A DNA stretch of 35,244 nucleotides from Acidobacteriota bacterium (GCA_003225315.1 QHZD01000007.1:1-35244), one strand, 5' to 3'. Shown: positions 1 through 7,366, counted from the stretch's first letter. Notes: generated by a model from the sequence alone, not told the origin. Numbers and translations are program-made.

Positions 1-502
1 GGGAGAGGAGTTTGTGTCCTTCCTTGGTTAGCGTTACAACCTGGGTTGGGTTGTGCTCGGGATCAGCGATCGTGGTCGCCTTCATGAGCCCCTGCCGGAC
101 TAGATTTTCCACGTCGTTCTCGACCCGTGCTCGATCGCCGTTATGGGCGAACTCGGCCAGGTCCTTAGTGGCGACAACACGGAACTTGCCAACCTCCGAC
201 AGCGTGTGAATTTCGGAATCCCGGAGTGAATAAGTCTTGTTCCGGTCCGTGTACTGGGTACGCGTGCGCTGAGAGAGGATCGCTCGGACTCGTTCTTCGC
301 GGGCCAGCGGAGGACGGTCTCTGTTGGAACGGTCGGGAGCTTCGCGGTCGAGTCTGTCGGTGCGCTCTTCCTCCCGATGAATGTTGTGAAGCTCAGTCCA
401 CTTGTTCCAGTCGGACGAAGGGCTCCTGGATACCTCGCGCTCTAGGCCAAAATCAGAGCTACGAAAATCATCAATTTCGAAACCGTCAAAGCCTCGGGAC
501 AT
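1..502 (-). CDS. Partial winged-helix-like hypothetical protein (N-terminal part)
   Basis: The reading frame runs without a stop from an ATG at 502 to the window edge, giving about 167 residues. A good ribosome site (AGGAG, seven bases before the ATG) supports the start. The first ~80 residues are highly charged and look disordered (many Arg, Asp and Glu). From about residue 90 there is a compact predicted-helical segment containing YSLRDSEIHTLSEVGKFRVV, DLAEFAHN and ENLVRQGLM, followed by VVTLTKEGHKLL. That order (helices, then a strand pair ending in an L-T-x-E-G-x-x-L wing) resembles a winged helix-turn-helix DNA-binding domain. I do not recognise the family by name. The C-terminal part lies outside the window. 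It could belong to a mobile-element accessory family, but nothing visible here proves that. Confidence 0.75.
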   Translation of the reverse strand, partial: MSRGFDGFEIDDFRSSDFGLEREVSRSPSSDWNKWTELHNIHREEERTDRLDREAPDRSNRDRPPLAREERVRAILSQRTRTQYTDRNKTYSLRDSEIHTLSEVGKFRVVATKDLAEFAHNGDRARVENDVENLVRQGLMKATTIADPEHNPTQVVTLTKEGHKLLS

Positions 503-641
503 GAAATCAACTCCTGAAATGCCCTTTAGAGGGATGTCGACCCGCGTAAGACAAGCAGACGAGAGAATGCCGTGCGGAGTATTGCAGCGGATCGAACCGA
601 GAGGGTTGGAGGGATGAATAGTTACACATCACTTGCCTCTC

Positions 642-869
642 CTAGCTTGGAGAACCACTAGGATTTGCGGAGGCGCCGTCTGGGTACAAGAACACCTCTT
701 CTACGTTCTTGCCAAAGATGCGGGCGATCTTGAAAGCGAGCGGAAGACTCGGATCGTAGCGGCCTGTTTCGATGGAGTTGATGCAAGCGCGCGATACTCC
801 CACGTGCGCTGCAAGCTCTGCTTGTGACCACTCCTTTTCCGCTCGAAGTACTCGCAATCGGGTCTTCAT
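642..869 (-). CDS. Small XRE-family HTH transcriptional regulator
   Basis: A 75-residue protein that is almost entirely one helix-turn-helix_3 domain: MKTRLRVLRAEKEWSQAELA, then HVGVSRACINSIETGRYDPS and LPLAFKIARIFGKNVEEVF. This matches the short one-domain XRE regulators related to Bacillus YozG/YgzD, which usually sit beside a small integral membrane protein. The start codon overlaps the stop of the upstream membrane-protein gene (ATGA at 866-869), so the two are translationally coupled. It probably binds DNA as a dimer and represses its own operon. That role is known for the family and not shown by this sequence. Confidence 0.88.
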   Translation of the reverse strand: MKTRLRVLRAEKEWSQAELAAHVGVSRACINSIETGRYDPSLPLAFKIARIFGKNVEEVFLYPDGASANPSGSPS

Positions 870-1285
870 TCTTCACGCCCCTCCCCGAACCTTAGCCAGG
901 AGGCGGCAAGAATCAATCCCACTGTCCACAGGACAATCATGCAGACTGGAACTGCGAAGCGAGGAAGAGGAGGGACGCGCAGACCAAATGCTCTCAAGAA
1001 CTCGAACACAAGTGTCAGCGCCAGAAAACTGACAAATCCAAATACGAGTGCCCGATAGTTGATGACTTTGAAGGATTCATCAGCCGCCAGAAGAAACCAG
1101 GCAAAACATGCCACGGCGATTGCCGCAAAGAGAAAACCCGCGCCCAGAAGAGTCGCGCGGGCAGAGTGTTCAAATCGGAAGCCGAGGCTCACAGTCAAGG
1201 CAGATAGAAAGCTGAACGTGTAAATCGGAACAAGCGGGATAGGCCGGAACGGAGTTGCGCCGGGCTCGTCGGATTGGTTGGGCAT
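866..1285 (-). CDS. Four-helix membrane protein paired with the XRE regulator
   Basis: A 139-residue integral membrane protein. I chose the ATG at 1285 (MPNQSDEPG...) because GGAG lies eight bases upstream; the open frame continues upstream to 1411 but that extension has no good ribosome site. Four hydrophobic segments are visible: PLVPIYTFSFLSALTVSLGF, ATLLGAGFLFAAIAVACFAW, INYRALVFGFVSFLALTLVF and FAVPVCMIVLWTVGLILAAS. No catalytic motif is seen. The overlap with the HTH gene that follows makes a two-gene unit of the kind found with small YozG-like regulators (a membrane partner of unknown function). The biochemical role is unknown. Confidence 0.75.
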   Translation of the reverse strand: MPNQSDEPGATPFRPIPLVPIYTFSFLSALTVSLGFRFEHSARATLLGAGFLFAAIAVACFAWFLLAADESFKVINYRALVFGFVSFLALTLVFEFLRAFGLRVPPLPRFAVPVCMIVLWTVGLILAASWLRFGEGREE

Positions 1286-1723
1286 AGTGCTGCTCCAAAG
1301 AATGAGAATACGCGAGATATGGTAGCCCACACAAATCGTTATGTCAAGTACAAATATCATATTGTAACTTATGAAGACTATATGGCAAATCCTGAGACCA
1401 GCCTCCTCCAACTAAGTCTGTGGTTTGTCTCGACGGCGTTAGCGTTAACAGGTCGGAGATTTATGTGTTCCGGAACTTGTCGGAGGTCCTTTGACTGGGC
1501 TGTAGGGCTGATGCGGGGACAGCATTCTCTGTTCTCTTTGTGCATAAGGTTGGAAAAATTCAGAGGAGCGATCTTGGCGCGGGCATACTTCTTACTGTCA
1601 CCCTTACATTTTTCAGACAGTGCGCGGTGGACCGAGCAGGTAACAAGAGTTTCGGCAGGTCCTAACGCAGACACAGTAATCTTGTCCACACCGGCCCAAC
1701 CCTAACTGGGAAAAGGAGTTACC
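1286..1723. other. 438-bp stretch without a convincing gene
   Basis: This stretch lies between the divergently read membrane-protein gene at 866-1285 and the small exported-peptide gene at 1724. Open frames on both strands here (for example 1274-1705 plus and 1378-1689 minus) have no ribosome site, no recognisable motif and irregular composition. The stretch presumably holds the two divergent promoters. The part around 1315-1380 is AT-rich (several ATAT/TTAT steps) and is the likeliest promoter zone for the minus-strand pair. I see no tRNA, repeat or strong hairpin. Confidence 0.4.
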
Positions 1724-1894
1724 ATGAAAGTAGGAAGGCTGATTTGGCTGATATCACTGGCAATTTTGGCGAGTCTGCTATTGATAGCGGGGTTAAACCA
1801 CGCGACAACTTCTGCGAATCCTGTCTTGAGAGCTGACGGAGGGGCGCCCGTACCACCGCCAATACCGATCCCTTGGGTTCCAACGCTTTCCTGA
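1724..1894 (+). CDS. Small exported or membrane-anchored proline-rich peptide (56 aa)
   Basis: A short gene with a strong ribosome site (AAGGAG, six bases before the ATG). The product starts MKVGRLIWLISLAILASLLL, a classic positively charged plus hydrophobic signal or anchor segment. It continues through NHATTSANPVLRADGGAP to a proline-rich tail, VPPPIPIPWVPTLS. There are no cysteines. The strong start, the clean signal-like N-terminus and the hairpin right after the stop argue for a real gene. It sits 93 bp upstream of the membrane operon and could be exported alongside it. The DGGxPxPPPIPxPW tail is distinctive. I recall similar tails in other acidobacterial small ORFs, but I cannot verify that here. 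Function unknown. Confidence 0.7.
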   Translation: MKVGRLIWLISLAILASLLLIAGLNHATTSANPVLRADGGAPVPPPIPIPWVPTLS

Positions 1895-1914
1895 CGCGCT
1901 CCACACCGATGCGG

Positions 1915-1945
1915 GGAGGGAGAAGATGCCCATTCTTTTCCCTCC
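1915..1945 (+). terminator. Hairpin terminator or attenuator after the small peptide gene
   Basis: GGAGGGAGAAGA (1915-1926) pairs with TTCTTTTCCCTCC (1933-1945), about 12 pairs with one G-T wobble and a short loop, followed by TTGTGTGTT. It begins 21 bases after the stop of the 56-residue peptide gene and ends about 40 bases before the next gene, so it may be a partial terminator that sets different expression levels for peptide and membrane genes. The run of T residues is imperfect. Confidence 0.5.
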
Positions 1946-1986
1946 TTGTGTGTTAGTATCCGGTTTACGTCCCCCCGGCGGCGAGC

Positions 1987-2748
1987 GTGTTCGGACAAAT
2001 TCTTTGGTGGATGGAAATTGCAACGGAAGCTTTTATTCTGGTGCGTTCCATCAACGCAAAGCTCTACAGCAAGTATCTCGCTTTTTATATCTACCTGACT
2101 GTTGTTTTTCTGATTGATCTGTTGCGTCTCTCGGTGCTTACTCTGCGCCCCAGTGTTTACGCCCCGTTCTATTGGTACACTGAATTTCTCCATGCTTGCT
2201 TCGGCTATGCAGTCATTCTTGAAATTTACAAAAATGCACTGAACAAGTCATCTGGTGTTGCGCGCATTGCGCGGACTTTTCTGTGGGGTGTCCTTACGGC
2301 AGTCATCTTGAAAGTCACCTGGAACGCCGTTAGTGGACCTGTTTGGTCTCCTGGTACAACCTCGGCAGAATTGGAACGCGATCTGCGCACCGTCCAGGCA
2401 ATATTGCTGGCGGGGATCATCGCGTTGCTTGCCTACTATGTCGTTGCCACTGGGAGAAATCTGAAAGGAATCATCTTCGGGTATAGCGCTTACATTTACG
2501 CCTGCGTAGTATCCCTGGCATTCGGGTCGCTGCCAGGATACGGGCTACGACCAGGATGGCGGCTTGTTCAGCCCATTGCGTATCTGGCCGCTCTACTAAT
2601 CTGGAGTTACACTCTCTGGTCCTATTCCCCTAACCCTGCGACGGAAACTGAATCCAAAATTGAGCGCGACTACAAACTCATCGCCGAAAAGACCAGACGA
2701 GCCCTTGCAAGAGCCCGTTCATTCTTAAAGCTGGGTGGCGAATTATGA
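1987..2748 (+). CDS. Multi-pass (about 7 TM) membrane protein of unknown function
   Basis: 253 residues starting at a GTG (1987); an in-frame ATG at 2011 is an alternative start. About seven hydrophobic helices are visible, including YLAFYIYLTVVFLIDLLRLS, FLHACFGYAVILEIYK, TFLWGVLTAVILKVTW, TVQAILLAGIIALLAYYVVA, GIIFGYSAYIYACVVSLAFG and LVQPIAYLAALLIWSYTLWS. A charged cytoplasmic-looking tail (ESKIERDYKLIAEKTRRALA) follows. There is no histidine-kinase, transporter or enzyme motif. Its last codons overlap the next start (ATGA at 2745-2748). The layout, seven helices with a helical tail followed by two coupled soluble or anchored proteins, suggests a sensor or signalling complex, but that is speculation. 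Confidence 0.8.
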   Translation: MFGQILWWMEIATEAFILVRSINAKLYSKYLAFYIYLTVVFLIDLLRLSVLTLRPSVYAPFYWYTEFLHACFGYAVILEIYKNALNKSSGVARIARTFLWGVLTAVILKVTWNAVSGPVWSPGTTSAELERDLRTVQAILLAGIIALLAYYVVATGRNLKGIIFGYSAYIYACVVSLAFGSLPGYGLRPGWRLVQPIAYLAALLIWSYTLWSYSPNPATETESKIERDYKLIAEKTRRALARARSFLKLGGEL

Positions 2749-3281
2749 GCCAACTGCTACCGTATCTCGGGGTCTCATTACTCCTTTTAGTAGTCTCGGC
2801 GCTGTGGGCCCGGCAGCTCTTTCTCACACGGAAAACCAGAATAGAACTGATAGTCCCACAAAAGCGCGAGCCAACAAGTGGAAGCACTGCTTCACACGGG
2901 GATCTTGGTGAGAGGATATTTGACCTGGTGGATTGGGATTTCGTTTCACGAAATGTGCCCTCAGAAATTCAACAAATGTTTCTGCGCGAGCGGACCATCC
3001 TTGCTATTTCCTGGCTTCGGCGCACGCGCACGAGAGTCTCGCTGCTCATGCGCGCACATGTTGCGGCCGTGGGACAGATTGCGGATCTGCACCTCGCGAC
3101 CGAGCTTAAGTTAGCTCTGAACTACCTTGTAGTTCTCACTTTGTGTAACCTTTTGATTGCCTGGATCTGGGCGCGCGGTCCGATGCGCACTCGCAAGATG
3201 GTTGGCCAGACTCTTCGTACGGTGGCATGGCTGCGGGGCGCATTCGAGCAACTGATGGCGAGGGTAAGCGCTGAGACATGA
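2745..3281 (+). CDS. Membrane-anchored hypothetical protein
   Basis: 178 residues. The N-terminal segment LLPYLGVSLLLLVVSALWAR is a single membrane anchor. A soluble stretch follows with DLVDWDFVSRNVPSEIQQMF and LRERTILAISWLRRTRTRVS. A second hydrophobic segment lies near residues 125-150 (LALNYLVVLTLCNLLIAWIW). It is coupled by ATGA overlaps to both neighbours (2745-2748 and 3278-3281). I do not recognise the family. The W-D-F-V motif with a following acidic/aliphatic helix looks structural rather than catalytic. It is clearly part of a three-gene translational unit with the 7-TM protein and the soluble protein downstream. Confidence 0.78.
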   Translation: MSQLLPYLGVSLLLLVVSALWARQLFLTRKTRIELIVPQKREPTSGSTASHGDLGERIFDLVDWDFVSRNVPSEIQQMFLRERTILAISWLRRTRTRVSLLMRAHVAAVGQIADLHLATELKLALNYLVVLTLCNLLIAWIWARGPMRTRKMVGQTLRTVAWLRGAFEQLMARVSAET

Positions 3282-3760
3282 GCCTTGGAGTCAAGAACGT
3301 GGAAATTGAGCCTGCGATAAGAGACCTGAGGAATCGCACTCTCGCGAGACTTCCGGGTGATGTTAGCAGGCTCGTTTATTTGGCCTCTTCGCGCGATCTC
3401 AACACTGGCCGCTACTCCCATGACGGTCTCGCGTTTCACTTCAGCGAAAACGTTGCCTGCAAAGCAATGGCAGCTTGCCACGCGGAGATTTTTAATCGGC
3501 TGGTTTATTGCTCTCTAGAAGAACTGATCGAGGAGCTGCGAAGTTATATTTCCTCGACAGCCGAAAGGCCGGGAGACGTTTTGGAGAGTTGGAAACATCT
3601 CGGATCTTACCGGGTCACCATTCCGTCAGAGTGCGATGAAATGGCCGCTGAGATTTTCCTGTCCAACGTCAAGGTCGCTTTGGCGATCTTGCAGACACGC
3701 CAGGAGTCCGCTTTCCAGGATGGACAATTCGCATGGCGATACCGGTCACACGGCCGATGA
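3278..3760 (+). CDS. Soluble hypothetical protein, last gene of the membrane operon
   Basis: 160 residues with no membrane segment or signal peptide. Visible stretches are LVYLASSRDLNTGRYSHDGL, NVACKAMAACHAEIFNRLVY and SLEELIEELRSYISS, suggesting a mostly helical protein. I do not recognise it. The start overlaps the previous stop (ATGA, 3278-3281). Its 3' end overlaps the convergent XRE regulator gene at 3669-4478 by about 92 bp, so read-through from either side would make antisense RNA. It is likely the cytoplasmic partner of the two membrane proteins upstream. Confidence 0.75.
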   Translation: MSLGVKNVEIEPAIRDLRNRTLARLPGDVSRLVYLASSRDLNTGRYSHDGLAFHFSENVACKAMAACHAEIFNRLVYCSLEELIEELRSYISSTAERPGDVLESWKHLGSYRVTIPSECDEMAAEIFLSNVKVALAILQTRQESAFQDGQFAWRYRSHGR

Positions 3761-4478
3761 TTTCTGCCTCCCGTGCGTAGGCAAAGTGTCGAAGGCGGTT
3801 ACGCGACAACGGATGGGGTACTAAGGTCAACTGATTCCTTTTCAATTCACACCAAGAGCAAGCATACCCACCAGGGATTCTTACGAAATAGATTGGCCGA
3901 TCCAATTCTGTCCGCCAGGAAGAAGGACGAAGCACTTCGCGCACCCGGTCGTCGATCTGCACAAAGGAGCCTCCTGGGATAAGGGGATCCATCGTGTAGT
4001 CCCGAAGCCCTACATATCCATACAGGCTGTGCCTGATGTCCAAGTGGCGTATGACCGAGATGGGCACCTCCCCCCAGGCTCTTACCATACGTGAGAGCAG
4101 GGTTGTCTTGTCTAGTTTAAACCCCTTGCGCAATCGGGCTGGAAAGGTGGTGGTTCTGTGTTCATTGTAGACTTCTAGCCTAGCAAGGTGCGTCTTCGGC
4201 AAGCGAATTTCGAGCTGATGGAAGCCGATTCTCTCTAGGTCGATCCCAAACAGAGATAGCAACTCGACAAAATTGATCCGGTAGATAACGCTTAGGCTGA
4301 AGAGCTTCTGAACACAGGGTACTGACCCCGTGCCTTCAATCTGGCTGAGCCAAGCGTTGGAAATATAGAACTTCGCACTACCTTCGGCCTTTGCGATTTG
4401 CCGGCTGTATTTTTCGACTTGACGCGTGGAAATCCCATGACGCCTGCGGATCGCCTCAAGTCTTTCTCCGGGGTGCAA
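3669..4478 (-). CDS. XRE-family regulator with S24-like C-terminal domain (copy A)
   Basis: 269 residues from a TTG start at 4478; no better in-frame start exists because a stop lies just upstream. Residues ~1-65 form an HTH domain (GERLEAIRRRHGISTRQVEK ... AWLSQIEGTGSVPCVQKLFS). The C-terminal half contains DYTMDPLIPGGSFVQIDD, then RPIYFVRIPGGYACSWCELK and a GRVTGIAM strand. This order resembles the LexA/CI peptidase S24 fold (D-S-M-x-P ... G-D-x-V-x-V-D), but Thr stands where the catalytic Ser would be, so self-cleavage is unlikely. It is paralogous to the next gene at 4633-5478. It probably senses a small ligand or protein through the S24-like domain, by analogy only. Confidence 0.8.
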   Translation of the reverse strand: MHPGERLEAIRRRHGISTRQVEKYSRQIAKAEGSAKFYISNAWLSQIEGTGSVPCVQKLFSLSVIYRINFVELLSLFGIDLERIGFHQLEIRLPKTHLARLEVYNEHRTTTFPARLRKGFKLDKTTLLSRMVRAWGEVPISVIRHLDIRHSLYGYVGLRDYTMDPLIPGGSFVQIDDRVREVLRPSSWRTELDRPIYFVRIPGGYACSWCELKRNQLTLVPHPLSRNRLRHFAYAREAEIIGRVTGIAMRIVHPGKRTPGVSARSPKRP

Positions 4479-4632
4479 TTGAGCATCGCCTAGTTACTTC
4501 TTTAATACAGCTCCAAGCAGAGCAGAAGCAGTTGGCGAGAGCAATAGAACTTCGGTTTAGATCGGGACCGATTGGGGGAAGCTCGTTGAATAACCTGAGT
4601 CCTTTGGGGTTGGGGTAGACATCCCCAATGGT

Positions 4633-5478
4633 CTATCCAATTCTCTTACTGTCGGGGGCAGACAAAGATGACCGGGCCGGTTTCCGCCGGAGCGGCATCG
4701 CCACAGCAACTACCCGGCCCAGAACGTCTATGTCGTCTGGATAATTGAATTGCCGTGTCTTTCTTCCTGACATCTGGTGAGGAATGATGCTCAGGACCCT
4801 GCCTTCCAATTCACACCAGCCATACGCATAGCCCTCTCTAAGCTGAAAGAAGTAGATGGGACGGTCAAACTCATTCTCTCCCGGATCCGGATCAATCTTG
4901 GTGTCCTCGTCATCTATCTGGACGAAAGCGCCGGGACGAATCATCGGGTACAGTGTGTAGTCATCCATTCCAATGAACCCGTACAGATATTTCCGAAGCG
5001 CAAGATTCTGAACGAACGCGATAGGAATTTCACCCCAGGTTTGCACCATGCGAGAGAGGAGATTCGTCTCCTCGATCCTTGTTCCTGGATCGAACTTCGC
5101 CGGGAAACTCACACGACGTTCCGTGTCGTAAATCTCGGAAGGAACGAGATGAGTTCTGGGCAGTTTGACGGCAAGGCGAGCTGTGTTGATCTGGTCCAGG
5201 TCGATTCCAAAGAACAGAAGGAGGTCCACGAAATTAATTCGATAGAGTGCGCTCAGTGTGAAGAGTTTGTGGACACTCGGGACCCTGGTGGAGTTCTCGA
5301 TCTCGACCAGAGAACTGTGGGAGATACAATATCTCTGGTTCCCCTGTGAACGCGCGATTAGGCGGCTATGGGTTTGCACATCTCGACCACTGATGCCCAA
5401 TGCCTCGCGCAGTGCCTTGAGACGCTGCCCGGGAGGGCCCGGAGGATTCCGAGACTGGAGTGACCGACCCCGGATCAT
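4633..5478 (-). CDS. XRE-family regulator with S24-like C-terminal domain (copy B)
   Basis: About 281 residues from the ATG at 5478. The frame extends to a TTG at 5514, but neither start has a strong ribosome site. The HTH covers roughly residues 15-80 (GQRLKALREALGISGRDVQT ... SLVEIENSTRVPSVHKLFTL). The C-terminal half carries DYTLYPMIRPGAFVQIDD, RPIYFFQLREGYAYGWCELE and LGRVVAVAMP, parallel to the copy A blocks. The two proteins are clear tandem paralogues (shared NFV-LL--FGIDL, LLSRMV--WGE-PI and IYF blocks). As in copy A, Thr replaces the S24 nucleophile Ser. It is divergently oriented from the lasso cluster, whose first gene begins about 650 bp away, so it is a candidate regulator of that cluster. 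That link is inference only. Confidence 0.8.
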   Translation of the reverse strand: MIRGRSLQSRNPPGPPGQRLKALREALGISGRDVQTHSRLIARSQGNQRYCISHSSLVEIENSTRVPSVHKLFTLSALYRINFVDLLLFFGIDLDQINTARLAVKLPRTHLVPSEIYDTERRVSFPAKFDPGTRIEETNLLSRMVQTWGEIPIAFVQNLALRKYLYGFIGMDDYTLYPMIRPGAFVQIDDEDTKIDPDPGENEFDRPIYFFQLREGYAYGWCELEGRVLSIIPHQMSGRKTRQFNYPDDIDVLGRVVAVAMPLRRKPARSSLSAPDSKRIG

Positions 5479-6062
5479 GAAAGGTACGCTACTCCCTATA
5501 CTATAGTGGGTCAATGGTACCGTTTGTTACAGGCTAGTTATGATTGCGGAGGGCCTTTGCCCTCTCCCTAACCTGGACTCTCATGCTGGCGCGTTGTGTG
5601 GTCCCGACCTCGTCGGAGGAAAGACGTCAGCGTTTTGACGGCTGAGTGCACATGGCCTTTCAAAAGCCAGGGGCCGCGTAACTTGTCCGCCTCACATACA
5701 TTGAAGGCTCTTCGAGCAGCACTCACTCGGGGTCGGATTCTCGACCACCACTCTTCTTTTCAGCAGAAATTGCGGTTCGGACTACGACCGATAGGCATCA
5801 GCTAAATCGTGCTCAGCCGGTGAAATTGCCATCCGTAAGTGCTTGAAATCAATCAGACAACAGCGTCGATAACCCACTCTATTCACAGCCCTCCCATTCG
5901 CTGTTCATGTATATAGGTCCGGATTCGGAGCAGAAACATCTTTTTTTGCACAGCGACTCGAATTCGTGCGACACCTTCGAGCGCGTCGCCGCACAAGCGG
6001 TAGCGCAAGATGAAGGGGTTTTGTCCGAAAAGTCCGGACTTCACACTGCTCCTTTAGTCTTA
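5479..6062. other. Divergent intergenic region upstream of the lasso cluster
   Basis: About 580 bp with no convincing gene. It separates the XRE regulator on the minus strand from the lasso cluster on the plus strand and must hold both promoters. A near-palindrome CCCTATACTATAGTGGG lies at about 5494-5510, just upstream of the regulator ATG, and is a plausible operator or -10 zone. A small GAGGGC/GCCCTC hairpin lies at about 5551-5568. AAGTCCGGACTT at 6030-6041 is a perfect 12-bp palindrome. The plus-strand frame opening at 5907 is here treated as an upstream extension of the RRE gene without a ribosome site. Confidence 0.4.
6030..6041. promoter_or_regulatory. Perfect 12-bp palindrome AAGTCCGGACTT (possible operator)
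   Basis: A perfect inverted repeat about 88 bases upstream of the first lasso-cluster start codon. Its length and symmetry fit a dimeric HTH binding site. The neighbouring XRE proteins and the AraC-type protein of the cluster are candidate binders. There is no direct evidence of binding. Confidence 0.35.
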
Positions 6063-6094
6063 CAAACGGCCTCAGCCCGCCCCGAGGCCGTTTG
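6063..6094 (+). promoter_or_regulatory. Perfect 11-bp stem hairpin in the leader of the lasso cluster
   Basis: CAAACGGCCTC (6063-6073) pairs perfectly with GAGGCCGTTTG (6084-6094) around a 10-base loop. It ends 34 bases before the GTG of the first RRE gene and 23 bases before its ribosome site. With no T-run after it, it looks less like a complete intrinsic terminator than like an mRNA-leader structure, a processed 5' end or an attenuator. Confidence 0.5.
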
Positions 6095-6128
6095 CTTCGA
6101 ACTCAGACACTTCTGCCGGAGGGAGAGC

Positions 6129-6455
6129 GTGAAAACGGATCCCAACGCTATGTGGCTGGTTTCTCCAGATGTCCGTTCCACATATTCCGAGGATGGCGCT
6201 GTGCTTCTCGATATTCAAAAGGGGCTCTGCTACAGCCTCAATCCAGTCGCTGCACGTGTTTGGAGCACAGTGGAAGCGAGCCCTTCAGGAGTCGATCTTC
6301 GCGGGCTCGTGGATGTGATGGAAACTCATTACACAATCTCTCGCGAGCAGCTCGAACGAGACATCAAGGAGTACCTAGCTAAGCTGGAACATACGGGGCT
6401 TGTTCAACGGAACGGCCTGTTACACGAATCCAAGGCCGCCGGAGCGCGGGGTTGA
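6129..6455 (+). CDS. PqqD-like RiPP recognition element protein (lasso B1), copy 1
   Basis: I chose the GTG at 6129 because GGAGGGA (6118-6124) precedes it; an ATG at 6150 is also in frame. The product is about 108 residues and has the PqqD fold signature: DVRSTYSEDGAVLLDIQKGL, then CYSLNPVAARVWSTVE, a helical stretch, and the two closing helices REQLERDIKEYLAKLEHTGL. In lasso pathways this winged-helix protein (B1/RRE) binds the YxxP-type leader of the precursor and presents it to the B2 protease and the cyclase. It is the first gene of the cluster. A second PqqD-like protein is encoded at 11207-11581, so the system carries two RREs. Confidence 0.85.
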   Translation: MKTDPNAMWLVSPDVRSTYSEDGAVLLDIQKGLCYSLNPVAARVWSTVEASPSGVDLRGLVDVMETHYTISREQLERDIKEYLAKLEHTGLVQRNGLLHESKAAGARG

Positions 6456-6456
6456 C

Positions 6457-6762
6457 ATGTTTCGGAATACATGGCGTGCCTCCATGACAACCGAACTGTC
6501 GAATGCGCCGGCGGCCTGGACCTGTGATTCGGACGACACACTGTCCAACTCTAACCTACTGGAATCTCGCGCGAGTCGTTATTGCATTTCTCCCCGTGGG
6601 TGCCAATCTCCGCGCAAGAGCTACGCGGAATGCGCTCGGGGTGTGATTCTTTTCTGCCACTGCTCTCGAATGCTTCCGTTCAGGACCAACGCCATTGCTG
6701 ATGGAACTGTGGCTCGGGAGGGAGTCTGTCATCTAGCAATCGCGGACCCGTTCTCGGACTAA
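6457..6762 (+). CDS. Doubtful cysteine-rich small ORF inside the lasso cluster
   Basis: An open frame of about 101 codons beginning one base after the RRE stop (ATG at 6457; another ATG at 6484). It contains at least seven cysteines, with short stretches such as SRYCISPRGCQSPRKSYAEC and VILFCHCSRM. I recognise no domain. There is no clean ribosome site, and the composition is unlike its neighbours, so this may be the remnant of a decayed gene or plain intergenic DNA. Two purine-rich, ribosome-site-like stretches (6773-6788 and 6801-6808) follow it without a nearby ATG, which also hints at decay. Confidence 0.25.
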   Translation: MFRNTWRASMTTELSNAPAAWTCDSDDTLSNSNLLESRASRYCISPRGCQSPRKSYAECARGVILFCHCSRMLPFRTNAIADGTVAREGVCHLAIADPFSD

Positions 6763-6922
6763 TCTGGCCCACAGGAGGAAAAAGGAAGCACTCAAGTAGA
6801 GAGGAGGACTCGAGACAATCAACAAAATTCATCGACACCCATCCCGATATGGCGCGATGTCACCCAGTGAAGGAAACGTCAGCCCAGCTACGGAAATAGT
6901 TAGCAATCATGGGGGAAGTCCG

Positions 6923-7366
6923 ATGATTTATGAACATCCTGTAATTCGAGTGTTAGACAGTGTAGGTTATTTCTTTGAACACGTCTCTCAGCAAATATCC
7001 CATGTCCCTGGTCATCCGGACTGGCGCGCAATGAAGATCACAGATTTTATCGACAATCATCCCGGAAAGGTTGATTGCAATCTTGACAACATATGTAAAC
7101 AGCTTGGTCTTGCTTTGTCGGGGCGTCAAGCTCGCCGGGTGTTCCGACGTGCGATGAGAATTGGTTTCAAGGAATACTTGAAAAAAAGCCGTCTTGCCTT
7201 CGCTGCAGAACAGTTGAAGAAGACAACGACTGTGCCGATCAAGGCGATTGCAGCGGATGCCGGGTATGAAAGAGCTGCCGAATTCGGAAGAAGCTTCAAA
7301 AGCCTCTTTCTCCTGAGCCCGACAGAATTCAGGGCGGTCTGGCGCCAGAACAAGCGTGCAGCGTAG
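6923..7366 (+). CDS. AraC-type helix-turn-helix protein in the lasso cluster
   Basis: I chose the ATG at 6923 because GGGGGA lies just upstream; the frame also allows an ATG at 6857. The product is about 147 residues. The C-terminal ~90 residues match an AraC/XylS DNA-binding domain with two HTH motifs: NLDNICKQLGLALSGRQARR, then RIGFKEYLKKSRLAFAAEQL, then VPIKAIAADAGYERAAEFGR followed by SFKSLFLLSPTEFRAVWR. The N-terminal ~50 residues do not resemble the usual sugar-binding cupin. Its position between the RRE and the exporter suggests a cluster-specific regulator. No ligand domain is visible, so it may respond to another protein or act constitutively. Confidence 0.85.
   Translation: MIYEHPVIRVLDSVGYFFEHVSQQISHVPGHPDWRAMKITDFIDNHPGKVDCNLDNICKQLGLALSGRQARRVFRRAMRIGFKEYLKKSRLAFAAEQLKKTTTVPIKAIAADAGYERAAEFGRSFKSLFLLSPTEFRAVWRQNKRAA

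Noticed and set aside
1274-1705. A 143-codon plus-strand frame in the gap before the small peptide gene
   Set aside because: It overlaps the 5' end of the membrane-protein gene, has no ribosome site, and its composition is irregular.
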